DNA from: Hymenobacter roseosalivarius DSM 11622
Lineage (GTDB): Bacteria > Bacteroidota > Bacteroidia > Cytophagales > Hymenobacteraceae
Length of the DNA: 33,182 nt
NCBI RefSeq assembly: GCF_900176135.1
Contig: NZ_FWWW01000083.1
Coordinates: forward strand, 1-33,182
Direction of reading: 5' to 3'
Below are positions 1 to 7,921 of this stretch, piece by piece. The notes under the pieces were generated by a model that saw only the letters and a program-made list of their open reading frames with translations, was not told where the DNA came from and did no database searches. The position numbers and the translations under genes were made by a program. The first letter of the stretch is position 1. Each line of letters begins with the position of its first letter.

Positions 1-25
1 TGGCAGTACTGCCAGCGGTTTTTTT
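1..25 (+). terminator. Partial hairpin terminator of a gene left of the window
   Basis: The window opens with the perfect palindrome TGGCAGTACTGCCA (1-14), followed by GCGG and a run of seven T. This looks like the right half of a rho-independent terminator for a plus-strand gene outside the window. The left part of the stem is cut off, so the call is tentative. It also lies just past the stop of the minus-strand gene ending at 48 and could serve both. Confidence 0.5.
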
Positions 26-47
26 GTGAAAACGATGATGCCGTTTA

Positions 48-2078
48 CTAGCGCACCATCAGGCGCTTCGTTACTACACCTTCGGGGGTAGAGAGCTGAA
101 GCATATAGATGCCTTTAGCCACATTGGTAAGCGAGAGACGTTGCGTTGCGCCGTCGCGGGCTGAAAGGGTGCGGTGCAACACGGGTTGGCCTAAAGCATT
201 CACCAGTGTGGCCTGTACCGATTGCTTGAGCAGAGCGGCTGGCATATTGATAGAAACCTCGCCGGTAGCTGGGTTCGGGAACACGTCTACTTGCGCGCTA
301 ACTTTGTCCGAAGCCTTATTGCTGGATAACACCGTGCCCGAAATCAAGGCTGATACGCCCGAAATAGGCATGCCGGCACCAATAACTTCTACTTCGGTAG
401 CCGCGCCCGTGGTCAAATTCACAGTGTATAGTCTGTCGCTCGTAACAAAACTTCCCGTGCCTGTGCTGGCTACTAGGAAAGCTTTGTTCTGGGTGGCAGC
501 TGGAGCAGCTGGATCGAAGTAAATATCAAAATCGACGCCAGCGGCTGCGTTTACCGTAATACCGGAGCTGCCTACTGTCGTGAACGTACCCGTGTTGGGC
601 GCATCCTGCCGAACCAGCTGATTGTTGGCCGCATTGTAGTTGTACAGAATAGTAGTGGTAGGCGCAGTGCCTGGGCCGCTGTTGGTGTAAGCCGCCGATG
701 AGATATTACCACCAGCAGGGTTCAGGTTGGTGTCGGTTCCAGCTATTTCCCCATTGATAGGGTTGAGGCGGTAATTCGCATTATTGGAGCTCACTACCCG
801 AATGCGGTCTACCATTGGGTTGAAGTCGAACCCGATGCGGGCCGTAGCATCACCAAGCGTTAACTGCTGGGCAGCGCCTACTGCCGTGAGAGCGCCCGTA
901 CCTGGGTTCACCGTGTAGAGCTGGGAGTTAGCAGTGGTGGCCGTAGCATTGTAGCCCAGCGCGAACAGCTCGCCGGTAGCCGGCCGGAAATCAAGGCCTA
1001 CTAAGGTCTGACCGGCGGCTAAGTTGCTGATTGGCGTTGAGGTGCGAATAATTCGGGGAGCATTGGAGTCGAAGGAAATCAAATTGCCCCCCGTCAGTGC
1101 AAACAGCAGCTGGCCCGTGAGGGCAATAGGTGGCGAGACAGGGTCGACAGCGAACGTTGCAAACGTCAGGTTATTGATGGGCAGACCAGCACCAATCACG
1201 CCCTTTGACGTGGCTGCTCCCGAGCCAATATTTAGCTCATAAAGCTGGGTGCTCGTGCTCGTGCCGGGCGCGCCGGAAATCAGCAAGTAGTTCTCATCCG
1301 TTCTGGTGGAATTAATATCCATGCTAACGCCTACGGCCGGGTTGAAGGCAATACCCGTAGCTGGCCCGGCAGCCGTAATCAAACCCGTATTAGGGGAGGT
1401 TTGAATGAACAGCTGGCTAAGTACATCATCAAATACAAACAGCGTGGTGCTGCCCGTGCCAATGAAGTTGTTGGTGTAAGCAGCGGCGGCAATAGATGGA
1501 TTGCCAGGGTTCAGGTCGCCGTCGCGCTGGGTGCCAGCCGCAACAGGGTCGCTGTCTACAACAGTACCATTGATAGGGTTGAGGCGGTAGTTTGCTTTGT
1601 TCGTGCTTACCACTCGAATCCGGTCTACCACTGGGTTGAAGTCGAATCCGATGCGGTCAGTAGCGCTACCCAGCGCCAGCGTCATGGCGGCGGCACCAAC
1701 TGGCGTAGCGACGCCCGTAGTAGGGTTGATAATGTACAAACGAGCGTTATCGGCGGCCTGGGTAGCATTGTAGCCTAACCCGAACAACTGGCCCGTGCTG
1801 GGGCGAGCGTCCAGGCCTACTAATACCTGGCTGGCGGCCATACCTGTGATGACGATATTGGAGCGGAGGATGGTAGGAGCCGCGTCGTCAAAAGATACCA
1901 GATTGGTAGCGGTGCCAACTACCTGCGTGGCATACATAAGCTGCCCGGCCAGTGGGGGTAGCGTTTGGGCTGCTACTGGTGCCAAAGCACTAAGGCATAA
2001 GCCTAGCGTAGCCCCTACTAACCAGGGTGCACGGCGAGCAGACTTTCCGAAAGAAGGAGAGAGTATGGGTAATTGCAT
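48..2078 (-). CDS. Secreted protein with two DUF4394 domains and a type IX secretion sorting domain
   Basis: Protein of 676 residues. It begins with a signal peptide (basic segment KSARRAP near 13-19, hydrophobic LVGATLGLCLSALAPVAAQ, cleavage about residue 38). Two homologous halves follow (about 40-315 and 320-590). Each carries the matching segments GLGYNAT / ALGYNAT, RIGFDFNP, VDRIRVVS and ANYRLNPING, characteristic of DUF4394, so the gene arose by internal duplication. Residues from about 600 form a type A T9SS C-terminal sorting domain (VFPNPATGEVSI, NALGQPV, GIYMLQLSTPEGVVTKRLMVR region), which directs secretion through the type IX system and usually surface attachment. The biochemical function of DUF4394 is unknown. 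It is a single-gene unit with a candidate -7 element at 2147-2154. Confidence 0.9.
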   Translation of the reverse strand: MQLPILSPSFGKSARRAPWLVGATLGLCLSALAPVAAQTLPPLAGQLMYATQVVGTATNLVSFDDAAPTILRSNIVITGMAASQVLVGLDARPSTGQLFGLGYNATQAADNARLYIINPTTGVATPVGAAAMTLALGSATDRIGFDFNPVVDRIRVVSTNKANYRLNPINGTVVDSDPVAAGTQRDGDLNPGNPSIAAAAYTNNFIGTGSTTLFVFDDVLSQLFIQTSPNTGLITAAGPATGIAFNPAVGVSMDINSTRTDENYLLISGAPGTSTSTQLYELNIGSGAATSKGVIGAGLPINNLTFATFAVDPVSPPIALTGQLLFALTGGNLISFDSNAPRIIRTSTPISNLAAGQTLVGLDFRPATGELFALGYNATATTANSQLYTVNPGTGALTAVGAAQQLTLGDATARIGFDFNPMVDRIRVVSSNNANYRLNPINGEIAGTDTNLNPAGGNISSAAYTNSGPGTAPTTTILYNYNAANNQLVRQDAPNTGTFTTVGSSGITVNAAAGVDFDIYFDPAAPAATQNKAFLVASTGTGSFVTSDRLYTVNLTTGAATEVEVIGAGMPISGVSALISGTVLSSNKASDKVSAQVDVFPNPATGEVSINMPAALLKQSVQATLVNALGQPVLHRTLSARDGATQRLSLTNVAKGIYMLQLSTPEGVVTKRLMVR

Positions 2079-2592
2079 TCGACTAAGGGTTTAAGAAATG
2101 AGAAGTATAATACCGTTCAAGCTGTACTAAACGCGGTGAGGGTGTGCAAAGCTAAACTTTTATATAGTTTTGTTACGTGAGAAATGTGGGAATTGGATTG
2201 GTAAATCAATATTTTTTTCCAATTTCTGAAATTTTCCCTAAAAAACCTGATTTTAGTAATAAGCGTACGGTAGTAGCGTACGTAACCTGTTTTAGGGTAT
2301 AGCCAGATTTTGCTAAACTGAGTGGCTTATAGCATTTTGCTGCGATTCGTAGTTTGCAGGCCAAGTAGCTGCCCCGGTTTTCCGGATTACGCTCTAGCTT
2401 CTAATCAAAGCTGACTGTAGAGCGCAAGGGAGAGAACGCTTATTATTTCTGCTAAAGTCGACGGTAAATTAAGAATATAGCGCTAACCTGTGGGGCAACC
2501 CTGCGTATTGACAATAAGACGGAAATAGGCCAGTGAATTGGTATCCAAGCGCATGCGTCTGTATCTCTTTTGTTTTCAAATCTCACCTTTCT
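2079..2592. other. 514-nt divergent intergenic region between the DUF4394 gene and dps
   Basis: This stretch is AT-richer than its surroundings and holds the promoters of both flanking genes. There are TAnnTTTG-type boxes on the minus strand (2147-2154) and plus strand (TAGTTTTG, 2165-2172). Neither has a clean TTTG box at the expected 19-21 nt. A small inverted repeat of CGTACG lies around 2264-2282. No convincing coding region was seen. An in-frame upstream ATG for dps at 2533 is judged not to be the start. Confidence 0.5.
2147..2154 (-). promoter_or_regulatory. Candidate Bacteroidota -7 box for the DUF4394 gene
   Basis: The minus strand reads TAGCTTTG, an exact match to TAnnTTTG, about 70 nt upstream of the ATG. 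No TTTG was found at the expected distance upstream, so the promoter call rests on the -7 box alone. Confidence 0.35.
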
Positions 2593-3261
2593 ATGGCAAC
2601 CAAAACCACTGATAAGAAGCCGGCCGCTGCTAAAAAAACGGCGGCTGTTGCACCCAAAGAATCGAATGGCGCAGCCGTCAATCAGGGCAAGATTCAGCCC
2701 GGTAATGTGGAGCAGCCTATTGTACACCAACGCGCCGCCGCTATTCAAAAGTTTGGGGTCGTATCGCCTCGTATGCCGGTTGGGCTGGATGAAAAGGTCC
2801 GCCAGCAAAGCGTTGACATGCTCAACCAACTGCTGGTAGATACCATGACCATTCGTGATTTGTATAAAAAGCATCATTGGCAGGTAGCAGGGCCTACTTT
2901 CTACCAGCTGCACTTGCTCTACGATAAGCATTACGAGGAGCAAAGCATATTAGTAGATGCCATTGCGGAGCGCATTCAGCTTTTGGGGGGCGTAAGCTTA
3001 GCTATGGCCGCCGATATTGCCGAAACGACCCACATCCCGCGTCCGCCCCGCGACCGGGAAGAAGCCCCGGTGCAGGTGTCACGCCTGCTCGAAGCCCACG
3101 AAATTATTCTAAAAGAGTGCCACGAGTTTGCTAAAAAAGCTGATGACTCTGGCGACGACGGCACCAATGACCTCATCGTTAGCCAACTGATTCGGACAAA
3201 TGAGCTGCAAACATGGTTTGTGTCAGAGCACGTTGTTGATACGCCCCTGGCTCGTTCTTAG
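2593..3261 (+). CDS. dps: Dps-family DNA-binding ferritin-like protein
   Basis: Mini-ferritin that oxidises Fe(II) with peroxide and stores the iron while coating DNA. The start is taken at ATG 2593 (222 residues), giving a MATKTTDKKP N-terminus. The longer reading from 2533 adds 20 residues of non-conserved, cysteine-containing sequence. The N-terminal 30 residues are rich in Lys and Ala, typical of a DNA-binding tail. All five intersubunit ferroxidase ligands of Dps are in register: His in KHHW, His and Asp in QLHLLYD, Asp and Glu in VDAIAE, with the same spacing as E. coli His51, His63, Asp67, Asp78 and Glu82. It is monocistronic, with a terminator at 3290-3329. The N-terminal extension is longer than in E. 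coli Dps, and the promoter was not resolved. Confidence 0.93.
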   Translation: MATKTTDKKPAAAKKTAAVAPKESNGAAVNQGKIQPGNVEQPIVHQRAAAIQKFGVVSPRMPVGLDEKVRQQSVDMLNQLLVDTMTIRDLYKKHHWQVAGPTFYQLHLLYDKHYEEQSILVDAIAERIQLLGGVSLAMAADIAETTHIPRPPRDREEAPVQVSRLLEAHEIILKECHEFAKKADDSGDDGTNDLIVSQLIRTNELQTWFVSEHVVDTPLARS

Positions 3262-3289
3262 TCAGCTTTCAACTAATAGAAGTTGATGA

Positions 3290-3329
3290 TACGGTGGCTT
3301 CTCCAAGTGAGAAGGCCGCCGTATTTTTT
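3290..3329 (+). terminator. Rho-independent terminator of dps
   Basis: Imperfect stem TACGGTGGCTTCTC / GAGAAGGCCGCCGTA (one bulge, one G-T pair), a five-base loop and a run of six T. It lies 28 nt after the dps stop. Confidence 0.8.
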
Positions 3330-3413
3330 CTGTCAGAACGAAGCCGCGCTACTCTTACAAAAGCCCCCCGTAATCAAACAAAGGCTTCAGGAGTGAAAAA
3401 ATACCGCCTGGCA

Positions 3414-3445
3414 TTTGCGTAGGGCGCTACGAGTGCCTACTTTTG
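3414..3445 (+). promoter_or_regulatory. Bacteroidota-type promoter for the tRNA-Leu gene
   Basis: TTTG (3414-3417), exactly 20 nt of spacer, then TACTTTTG (3438-3445), an exact TAnnTTTG. This is the best match in the window to the primary sigma (SigA/RpoD) promoter of Bacteroidota. It predicts a leader of roughly 65 nt before the mature tRNA at 3515. Confidence 0.75.
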
Positions 3446-3514
3446 TGCCCACTTCGCCGCCTCAGCGAAGCCAGAAACGTAGGTTTCTAGAGTAAAGTGT
3501 TTTGTCAGCCTACT

Positions 3515-3597
3515 GCGCACGTGGTGAAACTGGTAGACACGCCATCTTGAGGGGGTGGTGCCCTCCGGGTGTGGGAGTTCGAATCTCCCCGCGCGCA
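3515..3597 (+). tRNA. tRNA-Leu (anticodon GAG)
   Basis: Cloverleaf of 83 nt without an encoded CCA. Acceptor arms are GCGCACG / CGCGCGC. The D-arm carries TGGTGAAACTGGTAGACAC. The anticodon stem CCATC / GGTGG encloses loop TTGAGGG with anticodon GAG at 34-36, reading CUC and CUU leucine codons. The long variable arm (CCC TCC GGG) is class II, as expected for Leu, and the T-arm is GGGAG-TTCGAAT-CTCCC with discriminator A73. One oddity: acceptor position 5 (A) faces position 68 (C), a mismatch; a T there would restore the pair. Promoter and terminator are both strong, so it is a single-tRNA unit. Confidence 0.96.
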
Positions 3598-3601
3598 CAA
3601 A

Positions 3602-3637
3602 CAAAAAAGCCCGACCATAACTGGTCGGGCTTTTTTG
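3602..3637. terminator. Bidirectional terminator between tRNA-Leu and the NFACT gene
   Basis: Perfect stem AAAAAGCCCGACCA / TGGTCGGGCTTTTT with a short loop and A/T runs on both sides. It can end the tRNA transcript (plus) and the convergent NFACT transcript (minus, stop at 3696). Confidence 0.9.
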
Positions 3638-3695
3638 TTGCTTGCCTGCGTACGACTAGAACCGTTAAGATGCGTACCAGCGTCTACACTGACGC

Positions 3696-5264
3696 TTATT
3701 TGCCCCCCACGCGCTCGAATGGGTTAGCGGGCACCACCAACACTACTTTTTCCCGCTCTACCAGCACTTGGCCGGGCAGAGCGCCTTTGGGCTTGCGCAC
3801 AAATTTCTTGGGCGTAACGGTAACCGGGCAAAGCGAGTCGTGCTGCCGGCGCGAGTACCAGGCTGCCAACTGGGCCGCGCGCTCCACCACCGGGGCCGGC
3901 ACCGCATGGCCCGACCGATGCCGAATGACTACATGCGAGCCGGTTACGTCCTTGGCATGAAGCCATAGGTCCTCTTTGTGGGCATAGCGCTGCGTGAGTA
4001 GGTCGTTGTTGGCGGCGTTGCGCCCAACCAGAATGGTAAAGCCTTCGTCCTCAAACACTTTGAAGGGAAGCTCGGTAGCGGCTTTGGCTTTGGTTTCGGA
4101 CTGTAAGCCGTGCGTTTTGCGCCAAGTGCGCAGGGCGCGCAGGTCCAAAATGCCCCCCAACTCTTCCAAACGTTCCAGACACCAGAAGGCGTCGGCCTCC
4201 CGGCGCTCTACACGATCTTGGAGCTGCCGGGTCTCGATCTGTTGGTTTTTGGCTTTGCGGTAGAGGTTTTGGGCCGTGCGCTGGGGCGTTTCGGTGGGCT
4301 TAAGCTTAATGACGCGCGGCTGATTATCCTGATAAAAGTCCACTACTTCGACCTGCGCGGCTCCGGCCGGAATCTGGGTGAGGTGGGCCATAATGAGGTC
4401 GGCGGTTTGGCGGTAGCTGGCGCCGTGCTCCAGGGCGTGCAGGCGGGCGCGAGCCTGCCCGGCGCTGACGGTTGCCTCTTCGGCCCGGCGCTCCAGGAGC
4501 TGCCGCACCTGTCGTGACTCCGTCTCGTAAGCCCGCCGGCTCAGAAACAGCGGTACAAACGCGCGCAGAGCCGCTATCGGCTCAGAGGGCAAAATCTGCT
4601 CTATCTCGCCCAAGGGCAGCAAGCTCAGGCGAGTACGCCCCTCCAGATTGAGTATATAGAATTGCCGCGGATTTCTCAGTAGTGCCACGGCTTCCCGTAG
4701 CATGTGCTCTTTATCAGCTTCAGTGGCTGTTTCGTAGCCATGAGCCCGTAGGTAGCGGGGGGGCAAATCGCCGAGCGCCGGGTAGCTTTTCAGTAAGTCA
4801 GCAGTCAGGTTGGGCATTGCGGCATCAGTGGCTGACAGGGGCGCTAATTCAGCATCAGAGGTGTAGCGCTGGTGAAACAACTCGGCGGGCGCATCGGGCG
4901 CCGGGCGGAAGATGGCGTTTGGCCGCGGACCGTAGAGCTTGAAAAGGAGGGACGCACCATCGGCAAAACGCAGGGTGAGTACCCGGTCGTCGGGGAAAAC
5001 GTCGGCGCCCGCCACGGTGCGGCCTAGTAAGCCGGGTAGCAGATCGACGGAGTTGGTGCGGGTGCGGTGAAAGGTGGTCGGCAGGGCCAGAACCAGGAAA
5101 GAAGCCGTTAGCTGCGCTTTTAGCCAGAACTCGGTGGTGCCGTTCGTCAGACCAATAACCAGCTCGTCTTTTTCCTGCGAAAAGCAGGCTGCCACCCGGT
5201 AGCCGGCTAGCTGCGCAGTGAGGGCAGGTGCAAGCTGGCGTAGGAAGTAATAGTTGTTGTGCAT
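3696..5264 (-). CDS. NFACT/RqcH-like ribosome-associated quality control protein
   Basis: 522 residues. Homologues (RqcH in Bacillus, Rqc2/NEMF in eukaryotes, FbpA in streptococci) bind stalled 50S subunits carrying peptidyl-tRNA, and RqcH adds C-terminal alanine tails that mark nascent chains for decay. The N-terminal NFACT-N domain (about 1-200) keeps the Asp-Arg pair needed for tailing in RqcH (PDDRVLTL, D93-R94) and the GPRPNAIF segment. The middle (about 240-390) is helical and coiled-coil-like, rich in Arg, Gln and Glu. The C-terminal NFACT-R domain (about 401-515) has DLWLHAKDVTGSHVVIRH and PKKFVRKPKGALPGQV, the family signatures. The start ATG follows directly after a palindromic repeat pair (5276-5382) that separates it from the co-directional upstream hydrolase gene. 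Alanine-tailing activity is inferred from the conserved DR pair. Confidence 0.88.
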   Translation of the reverse strand: MHNNYYFLRQLAPALTAQLAGYRVAACFSQEKDELVIGLTNGTTEFWLKAQLTASFLVLALPTTFHRTRTNSVDLLPGLLGRTVAGADVFPDDRVLTLRFADGASLLFKLYGPRPNAIFRPAPDAPAELFHQRYTSDAELAPLSATDAAMPNLTADLLKSYPALGDLPPRYLRAHGYETATEADKEHMLREAVALLRNPRQFYILNLEGRTRLSLLPLGEIEQILPSEPIAALRAFVPLFLSRRAYETESRQVRQLLERRAEEATVSAGQARARLHALEHGASYRQTADLIMAHLTQIPAGAAQVEVVDFYQDNQPRVIKLKPTETPQRTAQNLYRKAKNQQIETRQLQDRVERREADAFWCLERLEELGGILDLRALRTWRKTHGLQSETKAKAATELPFKVFEDEGFTILVGRNAANNDLLTQRYAHKEDLWLHAKDVTGSHVVIRHRSGHAVPAPVVERAAQLAAWYSRRQHDSLCPVTVTPKKFVRKPKGALPGQVLVEREKVVLVVPANPFERVGGK

Positions 5265-5275
5265 AAGTGAAGTAC

Positions 5276-5382
5276 AACGGAGTGGTAACTCCGTTTTCGC
5301 GCAGGCGCAAAATCAAACTGCGCCGCGTGAAAACCTAACGCTAGGCTTACCGCTGCGCGACGGAACGGAGTGCCACTCCGTC
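5276..5382. repeat. REP-like pair of palindromes in inverted orientation
   Basis: Two short near-identical palindromes, ACGGAGTGGTAACTCCGT (5277-5294) and ACGGAGTGCCACTCCGT (5365-5381), are each followed outward-to-inward by a GCGCAG-type tail and arranged head to head. The space between them folds into a further imperfect hairpin (TTTTCGCGCAGGCGCA / TGCGCCGCGTGAAAA). The layout (palindrome plus conserved tail, paired in inverse orientation, intergenic) is that of REP/BIME elements. It fills the whole gap between the hydrolase stop and the NFACT start, so it sits in the transcript if the two genes are co-transcribed. Confidence 0.65.
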
Positions 5383-6153
5383 CTAGTTCAACTCCACCCG
5401 CAGCCCATCATACGCCAGCCGGATAAAGTCTGGTAGCTCTGCCTCAACTTCGCGGTGGCGCCCCAACAGATGGCTGATATGCGTAAGATAGCCGCGCTGG
5501 GGGGCTAAATCAGTGAGAATATCCACGGCTTCGGGCAGTGAGAAATGCGAGATGTGCGATTCCCGCCGTAGGGCATTGAGCACAATCACCCGCGAGCCCC
5601 GAATTCGCTCCATCGATTCCGGCGAGATATAATTAGCGTCGGTAAGATACGTGAAGTCACCGATCCGATAGCCTAATATGGGGAGCTTGTAGTGCAGGGC
5701 CCTGATCGGATGCACCTCCACGCCTTCCACCATAAAGCTGCTTTGGTCGTCGAGGATGGGAATGGTTTGCACGCGCGGTACGCCGGGGTATTTATAGTCC
5801 GCGAAAATGTAGGCAAATTCCCGTTTCAGCTGGTCAAGTACTCGCTGCTCGGCATACACGGGCATATCGCGCTGCTGCTTAAAGTTGTAAGACCGGATAT
5901 CATCCATGCCGGCCGTGTGGTCCTTGTGCTCGTGGGTGAAAAGCAGGGCGTCAAGATGGTCAACCCGCTCTCGCAATACTTGCTGGCGAAAATCGGGGCC
6001 CGAATCGATGACGATACTTTTGCCTCCCACGGCCACATGCACCGATACGCGCAGGCGCTTATCGCGGTAATCTAGGGAGCGGCAAACGGCGCAGTGACAC
6101 CCAATGACGGGTACGCCCTGCGAGGTGCCCGAACCGAGAATGGTAATTTGCAT
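5383..6153 (-). CDS. PhnP-like metallo-beta-lactamase-fold hydrolase
   Basis: 256 residues. The MBL metal-binding motif THEHKDH (H74, H76, D78, H79) is intact, followed by GMDDIR, with the later metal-binding positions represented by LTDANY and LTHISH. Near the N-terminus, GCHCAVC (C19, C21, C24) matches the structural zinc site that marks the PhnP branch (COG1235), whose E. coli member hydrolyses cyclic phosphates in phosphonate breakdown. No phosphonate genes lie nearby, so the substrate here is unknown; a phosphodiesterase role is inferred from the family only. The 70-nt gap from the upstream TerB gene allows co-transcription. Start: ATG just downstream of an A/T-rich segment. Confidence 0.85.
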   Translation of the reverse strand: MQITILGSGTSQGVPVIGCHCAVCRSLDYRDKRLRVSVHVAVGGKSIVIDSGPDFRQQVLRERVDHLDALLFTHEHKDHTAGMDDIRSYNFKQQRDMPVYAEQRVLDQLKREFAYIFADYKYPGVPRVQTIPILDDQSSFMVEGVEVHPIRALHYKLPILGYRIGDFTYLTDANYISPESMERIRGSRVIVLNALRRESHISHFSLPEAVDILTDLAPQRGYLTHISHLLGRHREVEAELPDFIRLAYDGLRVELN

Positions 6154-6222
6154 GCCAGAGAAAAATCAGCTGTCGGGCGTACCGACCAGCTACCATTTAA
6201 CAGCCAAAGTATGACGTGCCTG

Positions 6223-6680
6223 CTAGTCGCGGCCGCCCCCGCTGTTTTGCTCGTTGTAATTCAAAAATGACTGTGTTTCTTCCTTAATCTGCTCGCGGGG
6301 CAAGCCATCTTTTACGCCCAGCGAAATCTTGCGCACCAGCACGCCTACGATGGCTTTGCGGAACCCCAGCTTACAGGCCATATCAACACAAAACTCCATC
6401 TCGTGGTCGTCTACCACGCCATCGGCCAGCATCATATCCACGAGGTCGAATATCTGATCGAATCGCTCGGAGTCATTATCGGGCAGTAGCATGTTTACGC
6501 TGCCTGAGTTGGCCACAACAGTACGCACATCAGCAGGGCGCATACCGTTTTTTTGCCGATCGCCACGATAAAACTCATTTCCCGCTCGTCAATATGACCA
6601 TCAGCCTTAGCCAGCGCGGCCAGGTTCACGATATGGCTTTTGATCTTCTTGGCTTGCTCATTTTCAAAAAAACCAAACAT
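6223..6680 (-). pseudogene. TerB-family (tellurite-resistance-like) protein gene, interrupted by a one-base frameshift at an A7 tract
   Basis: Two overlapping minus-strand frames together encode one protein of about 152 residues. Frame 1 starts at ATG 6680 (MFGFFENEQAKKIKSH) and carries ALAKADGHIDEREMSFIVAIGKK. Frame 2 continues as GMRPADVRTVVANSG and ends at 6223, carrying LADGVVDDHEMEFCVDMACKLGF. Both halves show the acidic DG-(I/V)-D-x-x-E helix-turn pattern of TerB proteins, so the split is within one domain. The junction is a run of seven A (coding strand, 6548-6554). An eighth A, or a -1 shift on AAA AAA, restores IGKKNGMRPADV. It may be a real pseudogene, a homopolymer sequencing error, or slippage-dependent expression; the sequence alone cannot decide. 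TerB function itself is poorly defined. Confidence 0.75.
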
Positions 6681-6924
6681 ACAGAGCGTTGCTTAAGTAC
6701 AGGGTGGGTGGGATAAGGACGGCACTACAGTCGAAATGCGGGCTCCGACCAAATGGTAAGGTAGGAGGTTGAGGCGAAGGTTCCAATAGCGTCGCATACG
6801 CAGATGGCCAAAAAACAGCCAGCCATGGGGGGGGCTTTTTAGAACTCGGCAAGTAACTGCTACAATATTAGCTTGGATTTGCCACCTTTGCCCCGCCGCT
6901 TTGGGCAGCTTTCAATTTTGATTA

Positions 6925-7899
6925 ATGATGAAACGTATTGCAGTTTTTACCAGTGGCGGCGACTCGCCCGGCATGAATGCCTGTATTCGTGCCGTAGTGC
7001 GCACGGCCGTATATCACGGCATTGAAGTGTATGGCATTATGCGCGGCTATAAGGGCATGATTAAAGGAGAAATCGTGAAGCTTGACTCAGCCTCGGTTTC
7101 GAACACCGTACAGAAGGGTGGCACTATTCTCAAATCGGCCCGCAGCCAGACCTTCATGACCAAAGAAGGTCGGCAACAGGCCTTCGATCAGCTAAGTAAC
7201 CATAAAATTGACGGCCTGGTGGCCATCGGCGGTAACGGCACGTTTACCGGAGCCATGCTTTTTGAGCAGGAGTTCGGTATTCCAACGGTAGGAGCGCCCG
7301 GTACTATCGACAACGACCTCTTCGGTACTGATTACACCATTGGCTACGATACGGCCGTGAATACGGCGTTGGAAGCCATCGATAAGATACGCGACACAGC
7401 CGACTCGCACGACCGCTGCTTTTTTATCGAGGTTATGGGCCGCGACTCAGGTTACATCGCTATTCCGTGTGCCATTGGCGGCGGGGCCGAAATCGTGATG
7501 ATTCCGGAAACGCAGATGTCGACTGACGCTGTTATCGATACGCTGCGTACGGGCTGGAAGCGCTCCAAAACCTCTTTTATCGTCATCGTTGCCGAGGGCG
7601 AAGAAGAAGGCAGCGCCACTATTGTCGCTGCCAAAGTGAAGGAAGCTATTCCCGAGATGGATACCCGCGTCACCATCATTGGCCATGTGCAGCGTGGTGG
7701 CTCTCCCACCGCCGCCGATCGGCTGTTGGGCTCCCAAATCGGCATAGCTGCCGTGGAAGGCCTGATGAACGGTATGCGCAACGTGATGGCCGGCATCGTA
7801 GACCGCAAGTTGGTTTACACGCCTTTCCACGATACCATTTATAAGAAAAAGCTTATTAACCAGAGCTTTATGCGCATGGTAGAGATTTTGTCTGTATAA
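6925..7899 (+). CDS. pfkA: 6-phosphofructokinase
   Basis: Converts fructose 6-phosphate plus ATP to fructose 1,6-bisphosphate, the committed step of glycolysis. 324 residues, close to the usual 320 of bacterial PfkA. Motifs seen: FTSGGDSPGMNA (10-20), GTIDNDLFGTD with the catalytic base D129 and D131, the fructose-phosphate contact MGRDSGYIA, AEGEEEG, and the C-terminal HVQRGGSPTAADR. The Gly at 105 fits an ATP rather than pyrophosphate donor. One deviation: the ATP/Mg loop reads IGGNGTF, with Asn104 at the position of E. coli Asp103. Two ATG codons are in tandem (6925 and 6928). A strong terminator follows at 7924, inside the end of convergent miaA. Confidence 0.95.
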   Translation: MMKRIAVFTSGGDSPGMNACIRAVVRTAVYHGIEVYGIMRGYKGMIKGEIVKLDSASVSNTVQKGGTILKSARSQTFMTKEGRQQAFDQLSNHKIDGLVAIGGNGTFTGAMLFEQEFGIPTVGAPGTIDNDLFGTDYTIGYDTAVNTALEAIDKIRDTADSHDRCFFIEVMGRDSGYIAIPCAIGGGAEIVMIPETQMSTDAVIDTLRTGWKRSKTSFIVIVAEGEEEGSATIVAAKVKEAIPEMDTRVTIIGHVQRGGSPTAADRLLGSQIGIAAVEGLMNGMRNVMAGIVDRKLVYTPFHDTIYKKKLINQSFMRMVEILSV

Positions 7900-7921
7900 A
7901 TTTGAAGTATCTTGTTATCTT

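Noticed and set aside
2533..2592. Dps start at ATG 2533
   Set aside because: The extra 20 residues contain two cysteines and no conserved pattern, while ATG 2593 opens the typical Lys/Ala-rich Dps tail.
6664..6852. 62-codon minus-strand frame between TerB and pfkA
   Set aside because: Proline-rich, unlike any family, and including the G8C run; no sign of coding bias or start context.
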